The notes under the pieces were generated by a model. It made no database searches. It was not told the origin of the DNA and saw only the letters and a program-made list of their open reading frames with translations. Shown here in pieces: positions 1-8,124 of a DNA stretch of 64,000 nucleotides. The stretch's first letter is position 1; every line of letters begins with the position of its first letter. This DNA is from Bacteroidota bacterium. GTDB lineage: Bacteria > Bacteroidota > Bacteroidia > Flavobacteriales > Flavobacteriaceae. The position numbers and the translations under genes are program-made. Where the stretch lies: positions 496,001 to 560,000 of the forward strand of contig JAIUNZ010000001.1 in NCBI GenBank assembly GCA_020161455.1, written 5' to 3'.

Positions 1-2040
1 GACTGAGCCTGTAGGTGTAACAGAAGATCCTGGCAAGTTACTCGAAGTACTAACATAATATTGATACCCATTTGAAGGAGGTGGCACGGATTCATCCCAA
101 CTAATTGTAGCAGAATTGATTCCAACCGACGTTACAATAACATTAGAAGGCTCAAAACAAGTTGGAGAAATTATTATACTAATATCATCGATTATTAATT
201 TACTTTGTCCAGCAAAACTGTACCCTTGAAATCCTATAGTATAATCCCCATCAATAACCGCATTAAAATCAACAATTGCTGTTTGATAAACCGTATTTAT
301 ACTGTTGGGTAAATTAAGCAGTGTTAAATTCATTTGCGCTACAGTTGGTCCTGTTCCTAAACGAACCCTCAAATTTTCTGCAAACAAACCTGCACTTTCG
401 GTAGTGTATTTAAAACGCAATCTATAAGTTATCCCTGCATTCAATTGTAATGCTGGTGTAAAAAACCAATCGTCTGAATCGGTTGCTGTGTTAGTATTTA
501 AATGAATAGCATTGGGAGTTGTTGAAGATTGGCTATTTTTTACCTGCCAAATAGTTCCATCACTATTGGTATCTGTAATTGTAAAACATTGTGGCGTTGT
601 ATTAATTGGCGTCGTATCAAAAGATTGAAAATAGGGAATTGGAAATGAACCACATAATGTAGTTACATTTTGTGTGGCAGAATAGAAGTAACAAGCACCT
701 CCAACTGCTCTTACTCTAAAATAATATTTTGTAACTGCGTCCAATCCTGTTATAGCAATACTTGTTGCACCAGCCGTTGACAAACCATTATATCCTGGTA
801 CAATAGCCGAAAAAGTTGGCGTTGTAGATACATCAATTCTATAATTCGTAGCGTTTACAACTGGATTCCAAGATGCTGTAAATGAATTTCCCTCAACAGT
901 AGAAGCGATTAATCCCGTTGGTGCAGCGGCACATGTGGTATTGGAAGCGGTAACCATTCCCGTCAATCGATAATAAGGTCCACCAAGACAATCTGCATTA
1001 TAGGGAATTACCCAATAATAATAAGTGGTATTTGGTAATAAGCCTGTTTGCAAAAAAGTAGTAGTATTTGTATTACTCACAACGGTATAATTACCCGAAA
1101 TTACATTTCCAAGGTTCCAATAAGTTCTGTTAGGAATATCTGTAGCGGTTGGTGCTACATTAACAGTACTTCGTATTACTAAATAATTTGTTGGAGCTGG
1201 AGAAGCAGGTGCAAAACTATTTCCTACAAAACTTGTGGCTGTAACATTCGTTGATCCTACTACAAAACTAGAAGCACTTGCAGTTGGTGTAGCACAAGGT
1301 AAAGAAGGTGTATAAGTATATGTTAAACCATCATTTGGATATTCAGTCACACTAGTTCTTACAGTACTTGAATTTGCAGTTCCTTCAACCGTTTTTCCAA
1401 ACCATGATGCATTTACATTCACACCCGTTTGCAGTCTGTTTTTAACATTTCCTTGAAGAAAAACACTTGATTCACCTCTAATTCCTACCTGAGTATTAAT
1501 GGCAGTAACACCAGTTGGGGTGCAAGAGCCATAAACAATTTTAATAACATTTGTGCTTTCAGAGAGGCGAATTTGAAAGTTAAAATTTCCTGAGGCAACT
1601 TTTCTTTCAGTATTTGTCCATTGTACTACAAAAACCCTGTTTGGTGCAGACCCAATTGTGTTATATGTAACATCATCAGTTGAAGAAATTAAATCCATTC
1701 CTAAAGCACTTATGGTTCCTCCATTTGTAAATGGTGTAGCTAGACTCAAAGGAAGGTAGGTGTTAGATTGTGACCCGAAGGATATAAACCCATTTGGGCT
1801 AATGTAACATTGGGTTTGCACAATACCGTCGAAAACAAAGTTAAAACCAATTGTTGCTAAATGGGCAGCACCCACCACATTATTATCCCAAGGTGCTGCA
1901 TAAGCAACATTTGCGCCAGCAGAAGGTAGAACTGTATAGGAAGCATTGGTTTCTGCAAAGGTATAAGTAGTAACTTGACAATAGTTTGAACTACTTATTA
2001 ATAATGTAAGAAATATAAAAAATATATTATTTTTGAACAT
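1..2040 (-). CDS. Secreted fibronectin type III repeat protein (5' part only)
   Basis: The frame is open for 680 codons from an ATG at 2040 and runs off the left edge, so the C-terminus (where a T9SS sorting domain would be expected) is not visible. A signal peptide (MFKNNIFFIFLTLLISSSNYCQ-like, about 20 residues) is followed by a region with NGFISFGSQS and FVVQWTN motifs, as in large flavobacterial surface proteins, then at least two fibronectin type III units (motifs such as SFTASWNPV..ATNYRIDVS and SATISWDES..GYQYYVSTS). Between them is a segment with PYFQSFD and a jelly-roll-like stretch, as in MAM or cleaved-adhesin domains. It is probably a cell-surface adhesin or secreted enzyme exported by T9SS. 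The exact function cannot be told from this part. Confidence 0.85.
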   Translation of the reverse strand, partial: MFKNNIFFIFLTLLISSSNYCQVTTYTFAETNASYTVLPSAGANVAYAAPWDNNVVGAAHLATIGFNFVFDGIVQTQCYISPNGFISFGSQSNTYLPLSLATPFTNGGTISALGMDLISSTDDVTYNTIGSAPNRVFVVQWTNTERKVASGNFNFQIRLSESTNVIKIVYGSCTPTGVTAINTQVGIRGESSVFLQGNVKNRLQTGVNVNASWFGKTVEGTANSSTVRTSVTEYPNDGLTYTYTPSLPCATPTASASSFVVGSTNVTATSFVGNSFAPASPAPTNYLVIRSTVNVAPTATDIPNRTYWNLGNVISGNYTVVSNTNTTTFLQTGLLPNTTYYYWVIPYNADCLGGPYYRLTGMVTASNTTCAAAPTGLIASTVEGNSFTASWNPVVNATNYRIDVSTTPTFSAIVPGYNGLSTAGATSIAITGLDAVTKYYFRVRAVGGACYFYSATQNVTTLCGSFPIPYFQSFDTTPINTTPQCFTITDTNSDGTIWQVKNSQSSTTPNAIHLNTNTATDSDDWFFTPALQLNAGITYRLRFKYTTESAGLFAENLRVRLGTGPTVAQMNLTLLNLPNSINTVYQTAIVDFNAVIDGDYTIGFQGYSFAGQSKLIIDDISIIISPTCFEPSNVIVTSVGINSATISWDESVPPPSNGYQYYVSTSSNLPGSSVTPTGSV

Positions 2041-2071
2041 AAAATACAAGATGTTTTATTTAATTTTGACA

Positions 2072-2138
2072 ACTGTTACAGGAGAAATTCAAGTAAAATT
2101 ATTGTACTAAAAATACCTCAAAGAAAAGCTGTAACAGT
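2072..2138. promoter_or_regulatory. Inverted pair of CTGTWACAG sites upstream of the FN3 protein gene
   Basis: ACTGTTACAG at 2072-2081 and its exact reverse complement CTGTAACAGT at 2129-2138 lie 32-98 bp upstream of the start at 2040. Each copy is itself a 9-bp palindrome around a single central base. The arrangement looks like a paired operator; the binding protein is unknown. The 272-bp divergent region to 2312 holds no other gene that I can see. Confidence 0.4.
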
Positions 2139-2312
2139 GTAAAAATAAATTATTTGACATTAATTAACTAATCTAATAGCATTTTGTTAAAAATATATAG
2201 CTAATAGTTTAAAAATCATCAAAAAACACAAACTTTTCTTAAATAAAATTAGTTTATCTTTACTATTATTAACAAAAAAATCGTTTATTCAACACTAAAT
2301 ACACAAAACATA

Positions 2313-2810
2313 ATGGATAAAAATTTGATTTTAAACCGCTTAGAAATAAATCACAAAACTGCAAGAATTGCTTATCAAATTTATGAAACTTTTGATGAAA
2401 ATGATGAAATAATCTTAGCAGGAATTCACTCAAACGGATTTATTTTAGCCCAAATGATAAGCAGCTATTTATCAAAAATAATGAATTGTAAAATTACACT
2501 ATGCGAAGTATTTATTGATAAGAAAAACCCTTTAAATACCATTAAAACATCTTTAGAAAAAACAGAATATGCTAATAAAAATATTGTGCTAATTGATGAT
2601 GTTTTAAATAGTGGCTCAACATTAATTTATGGTGTGAAACATTTTTTAGAAGTTCCGTTGAAAAAATTCAAAACTGCTGTTTTAGTTGACCGAAATCATA
2701 AAAAATATCCTGTAAAAGTTGACTTTAAAGGTATATCATTATCAACTTCATCAAAAGAACATGTTCAGGTGATTTTTGAAGAAGACAATTGTTATGCTTA
2801 TTTAGAATAA
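2313..2810 (+). CDS. Phosphoribosyltransferase-family protein (PyrR-like)
   Basis: This is a 165-residue type I PRTase-fold protein. The PRPP-binding loop is clear: IVLIDDVLNSGSTL at about residues 91-104, with the acidic pair D95/D96 and the SGST phosphate loop. Members of this group bind PRPP and a base or act as regulators, as PyrR does, but the substrate cannot be assigned from the sequence. The gene converges on aroK, and the two 3' ends overlap by 13 bp. A weak promoter-like TATCTTTA lies at 2255-2262. Confidence 0.8.
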   Translation: MDKNLILNRLEINHKTARIAYQIYETFDENDEIILAGIHSNGFILAQMISSYLSKIMNCKITLCEVFIDKKNPLNTIKTSLEKTEYANKNIVLIDDVLNSGSTLIYGVKHFLEVPLKKFKTAVLVDRNHKKYPVKVDFKGISLSTSSKEHVQVIFEEDNCYAYLE

Positions 2811-3322
2811 AACTCTAAGATTTCATTACAAATTTCAGTTACATTTTTACCATCAACCTTAACTTTATAATTTGCCTTTTGATAGTAAAAACTTCTTTCA
2901 AACAGATGTTTTCCAATAAATTCTTTTAATTCAATTGGATTTAAATCTTTGACAAAAGGTCTTTGTTGTCTTTCTTCAACCAAACGATCGTAAATCATTT
3001 GTAAAGAAGCTTCTAAATATACCGATATTATATTTTCATCCTCCAATAATAAATGATTATTGTAATAACAAGGAGTTCCTCCACCAACACTCAGCACAAA
3101 GTTATCCTTGTTTTTTAATAACTCCTGAAAAAGTTGATGTTCAATTTTCCTAAAATAAAGTTCCCCTTTTTTATAAAATAGTTGATTGATAGTCTCTTTT
3201 TCTTGTTTTTCTATTAAATTATCTAAATCAAAGTGAACTAAATTCATTTTTTTTGCTAATGATTTTCCAGTTGTTGTTTTACCAACACCCATATACCCTA
3301 GTAGCACAATTTTATTATTCAT
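2798..3322 (-). CDS. aroK: Shikimate kinase
   Basis: The enzyme phosphorylates shikimate at the 3-hydroxyl with ATP, the fifth step of chorismate synthesis, in the cytoplasm. The 174-residue length is normal for the family. Walker A is GYMGVGKT at residues 9-16, the magnesium/shikimate-binding FDLD is at 31-34, FRKIE with the substrate-binding arginine is at about 57-61, and the GGGTPC shikimate loop is at 80-85. The lid with RQQRPF follows. It converges on the upstream PRTase gene with a short overlap. Confidence 0.95.
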   Translation of the reverse strand: MNNKIVLLGYMGVGKTTTGKSLAKKMNLVHFDLDNLIEKQEKETINQLFYKKGELYFRKIEHQLFQELLKNKDNFVLSVGGGTPCYYNNHLLLEDENIISVYLEASLQMIYDRLVEERQQRPFVKDLNPIELKEFIGKHLFERSFYYQKANYKVKVDGKNVTEICNEILEFYSK

Positions 3323-3390
3323 GATAATTACTTATAAATTAAGTTCTTAAGACTGCATATTTAAAAAAGGTAAATTTATAATAAAATTGC

Positions 3391-3422
3391 TTTGAAATAT
3401 AAAGAATAACGCCTTATATTTG
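3391..3422 (+). promoter_or_regulatory. Promoter of the tRNA-Lys/Lys/Leu cluster
   Basis: TTTG at 3391-3394, a 20-nt spacer, then TATATTTG at 3415-3422 match the Bacteroidota sigma-A consensus (TTTG and TAnnTTTG). The first tRNA starts 26 nt downstream. Confidence 0.75.
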
Positions 3423-3447
3423 CACCCGCATTCAAAAAAGAAAAAAA

Positions 3448-3520
3448 GACTCGATAGCTCAGTTGGTAGAGCACATCACTTTTAATGATGGGGTCCTGGG
3501 TTCGAGCCCCAGTCGGGTCA
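3448..3520 (+). tRNA. tRNA-Lys(TTT), copy 1
   Basis: This is a 73-nt cloverleaf. The acceptor arm GACTCGA (3448-3454) pairs with TCGGGTC (3513-3519), with one G-T wobble, and A3520 is the discriminator. The D arm is GCTC/GAGC, the anticodon stem CATCA/TGATG, the loop CTTTTAA with anticodon TTT at 3481-3483, and the T arm contains GGTTCGAGCC. CCA is not encoded. Confidence 0.97.
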
Positions 3521-3546
3521 CAATTTTTTTCTTTTTATATGCTTTT

Positions 3547-3619
3547 GACTCGATAGCTCAGTTGGTAGAGCACATCACTTTTAATGATGGGGTCCTGGGT
3601 TCGAGCCCCAGTCGGGTCA
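3547..3619 (+). tRNA. tRNA-Lys(TTT), copy 2
   Basis: This is an exact copy of the 73-nt tRNA-Lys located 99 bp upstream, with anticodon TTT at 3580-3582. The 26-nt spacer between copies has no promoter match, so the two are probably cotranscribed as a tandem duplication. Confidence 0.97.
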
Positions 3620-3659
3620 CAAAAAGTTGTTCGTTATACGGATGACTTTTTTTGTTTTG

Positions 3660-3743
3660 GGCCACGTGGAGAAACTGGTAGACTTGCCATCTTGAGGGGG
3701 TGGTGTTCGAAAGGACGTGTGGGTTCGAATCCCATCGTGGTCA
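3660..3743 (+). tRNA. tRNA-Leu(GAG)
   Basis: This is an 84-nt class II tRNA with a long variable arm. The acceptor GGCCACG (3660-3666) pairs with CGTGGTC (3736-3742), and A3743 is the discriminator. The anticodon stem is CCATC/GGTGG and the loop TTGAGGG, with anticodon GAG at 3694-3696. The T arm is GTGGG/CCCAT around TTCGAAT. It is third in the cluster and is followed directly by a terminator. Confidence 0.93.
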
Positions 3744-3753
3744 CTCTTTTTTT

Positions 3754-3785
3754 AAAGACAAACATTTTGTTTGTCTTTTTTTTTT
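3754..3785 (+). terminator. Rho-independent terminator of the tRNA cluster
   Basis: A perfect 10-bp stem, AAAGACAAAC/GTTTGTCTTT, with loop ATTTT (3764-3768) is followed by a T tract. Confidence 0.85.
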
Positions 3786-3792
3786 GTTACTT

Positions 3793-3825
3793 TTTGCTTT
3801 ACTAAATATATTTTTAGTACTTTTG
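3793..3825 (+). promoter_or_regulatory. Carotenoid operon promoter with a palindromic operator in the spacer
   Basis: TTTG at 3793-3796, a 21-nt spacer and TACTTTTG at 3818-3825 form a Bacteroidota promoter; transcription should start about 15 nt before the ATG at 3847. The spacer contains ACTAAATATATTTTTAGT (3801-3818), an 18-bp palindrome with 8 of 9 half-site positions matching. A dyad between the two promoter boxes is the classic position for a MerR-type operator, so the regulator encoded next probably binds here and controls itself and crtI-crtB-crtZ. Confidence 0.7.
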
Positions 3826-3846
3826 TTTAACTTTTAAATAAAAAAG

Positions 3847-4743
3847 ATGAACAACATTAAGAGTGTATTTAGCATCAAAGACTTAGAAAACCTTTCAGGA
3901 ATAAAAGCACATACCATTCGGATTTGGGAAAAAAGATACAACATCCTCGAACCAATGCGAACAGATACTAATATCCGTTTGTATGATGTTGCCAATCTTC
4001 AAAAATTGTTAAATATAACACTCCTACACGACCATGGGTATAAAATTTCTAAAATATCACGATTTCCTAAAGAGCAAATTCCTCAAATAGTAAACGAAAT
4101 TATAACCAAAAAAAGTGCTAAGAGTCATGCCATTAGTGCTTTTAAAATGGCGATGATGAATTTTGATCAGACACTATTTTTTTCAACGTATAATGATTTA
4201 CTTAATGAAAAAACCTTTAGAGAAATCTTTTTTGAAGTTTTTATTCCTTTGATTGAAGAAATTGGAATCTTGTGGCAAAATAACACTATTAGTCCGGCTC
4301 ACGAACACTTTATTAGTTATTTAATCAAACAAAAAGTATTGATTAATACCGAAAAGCTTCAGATGCAAGAACCAATAAAAAATGATACTGTGTTCATTTT
4401 ATACCTTCCCTTAAATGAAATTCATGAATTAGGCTTGATGTATCTAAATTATGAAATACTATTACAGGGTTACAAAACAATATTTTTAGGTGAAAGTGTT
4501 CCTATTGAATGTATTAAAGAGATGAATGTTCATTTTGATAACATTACATTCATTTGTTACATGACCGTAGAACCATCGCCAAGTGATATAAACAATTATG
4601 TGATACAATTGAAAGATGAGTTTAAAAACTTTGAGCATAAATTTTGGTTCATCGGTAGAATGATAGAAAATATAGATCCAAAATTACTAGATAATCAATA
4701 TCAATCGTTTCACTCAATTTTAGAGTTAACCCATAATTTATAA
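3847..4743 (+). CDS. MerR-family regulator with a CarH/LitR-like cobalamin-binding domain
   Basis: This is a 298-residue regulator. The N-terminus (about 8-75) is a MerR helix-turn-helix with IRIWEKRY at 25-31 and RLYD at 44-47. The C-terminal half resembles the four-helix cap and Rossmann B12 domains of CarH/LitR: W143-x9-E153-H154 reproduces the Wx9EH signature that contacts the adenosyl group, and E191-I-H193-E-L-G196 stands where family members have DxHxxG with the lower axial histidine. Residue 144 is Gln where Thermus CarH has the histidine used after light exposure. It is the first gene of the crt operon, so it is most likely a B12-binding repressor of carotenoid synthesis. Whether it senses light is open. 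Confidence 0.85.
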   Translation: MNNIKSVFSIKDLENLSGIKAHTIRIWEKRYNILEPMRTDTNIRLYDVANLQKLLNITLLHDHGYKISKISRFPKEQIPQIVNEIITKKSAKSHAISAFKMAMMNFDQTLFFSTYNDLLNEKTFREIFFEVFIPLIEEIGILWQNNTISPAHEHFISYLIKQKVLINTEKLQMQEPIKNDTVFILYLPLNEIHELGLMYLNYEILLQGYKTIFLGESVPIECIKEMNVHFDNITFICYMTVEPSPSDINNYVIQLKDEFKNFEHKFWFIGRMIENIDPKLLDNQYQSFHSILELTHNL

Positions 4744-4766
4744 TTTCTCTTTTGAGAAAAAATTAA

Positions 4767-6224
4767 ATGAAAAAGAAAATAAACATAATTGGTTCTGGTT
4801 TTTCCTCTTTAGCTGCTGCTTGTTATTTAGCCAAAGAAGGAAACGAGGTAACTGTATTTGAGAAAAATAACACTATTGGAGGTAGAGCACGACAACTAAA
4901 AAAAGAAGGGTTTACTTTTGATATTGGTCCAACTTGGTATTGGATGCCCGATGTTTTTGAACGTTTTTTTGCTGATTTCGATAAAAAACCATCGGATTAT
5001 TATGAACTGATAAAATTAGCACCTGCATACCAAGTCTATTTTGGAATAAATAATTTTATAACTATAGCTGATAATTTATCTGAAATTGTTAAAACTTTTG
5101 AAAATATCGAAAAAGGAAGTGGTAAAAAATTAACTTCATTTATCAAAGAAGCACAAGACAATTATAACATTGCAATTAAAGATTTGGTTTATCGACCAGG
5201 CGTTTCACCATTGGAGTTAGTAACTTTAGAAACCGCAAAAAAAGTAAATCAATTTTTTGGAAACATTTCTAATGATATTCGCAAAAAGTTTAAAAACAAA
5301 AAATTAGTGCAAATTTTAGAATTTCCGGTGTTATTTCTTGGAGCAAAACCTTCGGACACACCTTCTTTCTATAGTTTTATGAATTTTGCCGATTTTGGTT
5401 TGGGAACTTGGCATCCGAAAAACGGAATGTACAGTGTGATTTTAGCTATGGAACAATTGGCTCTTGAGCTTGGTGTAAAAATAACAACCAATGCCAATGT
5501 TACAAAAATAAATGTTCAAAATAATAAAGCTGTCTCTATTACAGTAAATGAAATTGAAGAAAAAGCAGACGTTATTTTAAGTGGTGCCGATTATCATCAT
5601 AGTGAAACATTGTTAGACGAAAACTACCGTGTTTATTCTGAAAAATATTGGAACAAAAAAATATTTGCTCCCTCTTCGCTCCTATTTTATGTAGGTTTTA
5701 ATAAAAAAATATACAATGTTGAACACCATTCCTTGTTTTTTGATGTTGATTTTGATGTTCATGCATCCGATATTTACGACAATCCAAAATGGCCTGAAGA
5801 ACCATTGTTTTATGCCAGTTTTCCATCTAAAACAGACCAAAATGCTGCACCAAAAGATTGTGAAGCTGGAATCTTTTTAATTCCGCTAGCTCCAGGTTTA
5901 GAGGATACTCCAGAATTAAGAGAAAAATATTTTAACAAAATTATATCCCGTTTTGAAAACATAACGCAACAAGCTGTTCAAAAAAATATTATATGTAAAG
6001 AATCTTTTTGTGTTAATGACTTTATTAAAGAATATAATTCTTATAAAGGAAACGCCTACGGATTGGCAAATACCTTGCTTCAAACTGCTTTTTTAAGACC
6101 AAAGTTGAAAAGTAAAAAAGTGAATAATTTATATTTTACGGGACAATTAACAGTTCCTGGACCAGGAGTTCCACCATCTTTAATTTCAGGAAAATTGGTT
6201 TCTGAATTGATTACTAAAAATTAA
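4767..6224 (+). CDS. crtI: Phytoene desaturase
   Basis: This FAD-dependent enzyme introduces double bonds into phytoene to give lycopene, at the membrane surface. The 485-residue length fits CrtI. The N-terminal dinucleotide-binding motif is IIGSGFSSLAAACYLA (about 7-22), followed by the FEKNNTIGGRAR motif and the family's FDIGPTWYWMPD. The C-terminus has the CrtI signature YFTGQLTVPGPGVPPSLISG. It starts 23 bp after the MerR-type regulator and 11 bp before crtB, so it belongs to the same operon. Confidence 0.95.
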   Translation: MKKKINIIGSGFSSLAAACYLAKEGNEVTVFEKNNTIGGRARQLKKEGFTFDIGPTWYWMPDVFERFFADFDKKPSDYYELIKLAPAYQVYFGINNFITIADNLSEIVKTFENIEKGSGKKLTSFIKEAQDNYNIAIKDLVYRPGVSPLELVTLETAKKVNQFFGNISNDIRKKFKNKKLVQILEFPVLFLGAKPSDTPSFYSFMNFADFGLGTWHPKNGMYSVILAMEQLALELGVKITTNANVTKINVQNNKAVSITVNEIEEKADVILSGADYHHSETLLDENYRVYSEKYWNKKIFAPSSLLFYVGFNKKIYNVEHHSLFFDVDFDVHASDIYDNPKWPEEPLFYASFPSKTDQNAAPKDCEAGIFLIPLAPGLEDTPELREKYFNKIISRFENITQQAVQKNIICKESFCVNDFIKEYNSYKGNAYGLANTLLQTAFLRPKLKSKKVNNLYFTGQLTVPGPGVPPSLISGKLVSELITKN

Positions 6225-6235
6225 AAACTACCGCT

Positions 6236-7075
6236 ATGAAATCTATTTTTGACACCGTATCATTCGACTGTAGTAGGCATGTTACTAAATCATACAGTAC
6301 CTCTTTTTCGGCAGCTGTAAAAATGTTGTCTCCAAAAATCAGACAAGACATTTATAATATTTATGGTTTTGTTCGTTTCGCAGATGAAATTGTTGACTCT
6401 TTTCACGAGTATAATAAAGAGGAACTTTTTTTGCTTTTTGAAAAAGATTTGTCTGAAGCTTTAAAAAATAAAATAAGTTTAAATCCTATTTTAAATTCTT
6501 TTCAACACACGGTACATAAATATAAAATTCCACACACCATGATTGCGGCATTTATGAAAAGTATGAAACTTGATTTACACAAGTCAACCTATAACTCGTT
6601 TGAAGAATATAATGAGTACATTTATGGTTCCGCTGATGTGGTGGGTTTGATGTGTTTAAAAGTATTTGTAGATGGTGATAAACAAAAGTTTGAAGAATTA
6701 GAACATTCCGCTATGCGATTGGGTTCTGCTTTTCAAAAAGTTAATTTTTTAAGAGATTTAAAAGCTGATTTTGAAGATTTAAACCGAACTTATTTCCCAA
6801 ATACAGATCTAACTCGATTGGACGAAGCGTCAAAAAACGAAATCATTCGTGAAATTGAGGCAGATTTTGAAGCAGGTTTTAAAGGAATTGTTAAATTACC
6901 ACTTGAAGCAAAATTTGGAGTTTATACTGCTTATATTTACTACAAAAAACTATTGTCCAAATTGAAAAAAACACCTTCTTTGGAAATAAAAAATACTCGA
7001 ATTCGTGTTTCTGATTACCAAAAATTTGGTTTATTGGCACGTTGTTATTTTAATTATCATTTAAATTTAATTTAA
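6236..7075 (+). CDS. crtB: Phytoene synthase
   Basis: The enzyme condenses two geranylgeranyl diphosphates head to head to phytoene, the committed carotenoid step. The 279 residues carry both aspartate-rich magnesium sites of the squalene/phytoene synthase family: D50-E-I-V-D54 and D174-L-K-A-D178 within NFLRDLKADFEDLNRTYFP. The start codon lies 11 bp after crtI and crtZ follows 6 bp later, a tight operon. Confidence 0.95.
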   Translation: MKSIFDTVSFDCSRHVTKSYSTSFSAAVKMLSPKIRQDIYNIYGFVRFADEIVDSFHEYNKEELFLLFEKDLSEALKNKISLNPILNSFQHTVHKYKIPHTMIAAFMKSMKLDLHKSTYNSFEEYNEYIYGSADVVGLMCLKVFVDGDKQKFEELEHSAMRLGSAFQKVNFLRDLKADFEDLNRTYFPNTDLTRLDEASKNEIIREIEADFEAGFKGIVKLPLEAKFGVYTAYIYYKKLLSKLKKTPSLEIKNTRIRVSDYQKFGLLARCYFNYHLNLI

Positions 7076-7081
7076 ACTATT

Positions 7082-7525
7082 ATGTGGATACATATTCTTG
7101 TTTTTGTTCTTACTTTTTGTATTATGGAATTTATGGCATGGTTTACTCATAAATATGTGATGCATGGCTTTTTGTGGTATCTCCATGCCGACCATCACAA
7201 AAAAGACCATGATTCTTGGTTTGAACGCAACGATGCTTTTTTTATTTTTTATGCAGTAGTCAGCATTGGTTGTTTCTTATTGTGGCAAAGAGAAATACTT
7301 GAAATCGGTTTGTCTATCGGATTAGGAATATTTGCTTATGGAGTTGCTTATTTTATTGTTCATGATATTTTTATTCATCAACGCTTTAAATTGTTTCGAA
7401 ATGCGAACAATATTTATGCAAAAGGTGTGAGAAGAGCACACAAGATGCACCACAAACACCTCGGTAAAACTGATGGCGAATGTTTTGGGATGTTATTTGT
7501 CCCATTTAAATACTTCAAGAAATAA
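7082..7525 (+). CDS. crtZ: Beta-carotene hydroxylase
   Basis: This di-iron membrane hydroxylase acts at C3/C3' of beta-ionone rings, converting beta-carotene to zeaxanthin. The 147 residues contain the histidine clusters of the fatty-acid-hydroxylase superfamily: HKYVMH (23-28), HADHHKKDH (35-43), HDIFIHQRF, and HKMHHKH near the C-terminus. Hydrophobic stretches occur at about 3-20 and 54-105. It ends the crt operon. A lycopene cyclase, needed to make its substrate, is not in this window. Confidence 0.93.
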   Translation: MWIHILVFVLTFCIMEFMAWFTHKYVMHGFLWYLHADHHKKDHDSWFERNDAFFIFYAVVSIGCFLLWQREILEIGLSIGLGIFAYGVAYFIVHDIFIHQRFKLFRNANNIYAKGVRRAHKMHHKHLGKTDGECFGMLFVPFKYFKK

Positions 7526-7554
7526 AAAAATCCTGATAAATTCAGGACTTTTTC
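7524..7554. terminator. Bidirectional terminator after crtZ
   Basis: TCCTGA (7531-7536), loop TAAAT and TCAGGA (7542-7547) are flanked by an A tract on the left and a T tract on the right, so the hairpin can serve both crtZ and the converging DUF4252 operon. Confidence 0.75.
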
Positions 7555-7578
7555 AATTCTAATAACTAACCTTCTTTT

Positions 7579-8118
7579 TTATTTCATCAACCCTTCTAAT
7601 GGTTTTAATTGCTCCATATCAATACCCGAATTCTTTATAATGGATAAAATTGACATCACATTATTTGGATTCATATCATCACCAAGAATTCTAACTATGG
7701 CAAAACCTGTGTCTTTTCCTTTGGCATAAATTACAAATTCATCAATTTTATCTTCATCACCAACAAAACTTATAGAAGCGGCATTAGTTCCCGAACCAAC
7801 TTTCATCAGTTCTTGATACTCTTTCCCTTTTAGAATTTGTTTTACTTTAGCCGATTCAATTTCAAATTGTTTGGTTTTCGTTTTTGCACTGTCCATTTTG
7901 AATAGTAAGATATTCATTTTTTCAAATGATTCCAAAGCATCTTTTTCTTCTGAAGTTAATTTGGCTTTGTCAATATTGATAATATTTGACGATACATCTA
8001 ACGAAACAAAATCTTTATTTTCTAAATTGTCAACAAAATAACGCTGCAAACTTGGCTCCGAATGGCAACTAAACAGCATCATTACAATGGTGAACCCTAT
8101 CAAATATACTAATTTCAT
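7579..8118 (-). CDS. DUF4252 lipoprotein
   Basis: The 179-residue protein has a lipoprotein signal with lipobox LFSC (C18). The rest resembles DUF4252, a Bacteroidota family of small exported proteins of unknown biochemical role. It is the last gene of the ECF sigma operon and follows a paralogous DUF4252 gene by 6 bp. The two share the pattern of an N-terminal FV..L region, a central hydrophilic helix, and a C-terminal VxxxGDxD/NxxxVSILS-like segment. It is probably a target or output of the sigma factor's stress response. Confidence 0.75.
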   Translation of the reverse strand: MKLVYLIGFTIVMMLFSCHSEPSLQRYFVDNLENKDFVSLDVSSNIINIDKAKLTSEEKDALESFEKMNILLFKMDSAKTKTKQFEIESAKVKQILKGKEYQELMKVGSGTNAASISFVGDEDKIDEFVIYAKGKDTGFAIVRILGDDMNPNNVMSILSIIKNSGIDMEQLKPLEGLMK

Positions 8119-8124
8119 GATGTT

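Noticed and set aside
3463-3805. Reading frames over the tRNA cluster
   Set aside because: The frames are made of tRNA sequence (two repeats of the tRNA-Lys gene and tRNA-Leu); the cloverleaves explain the DNA fully.
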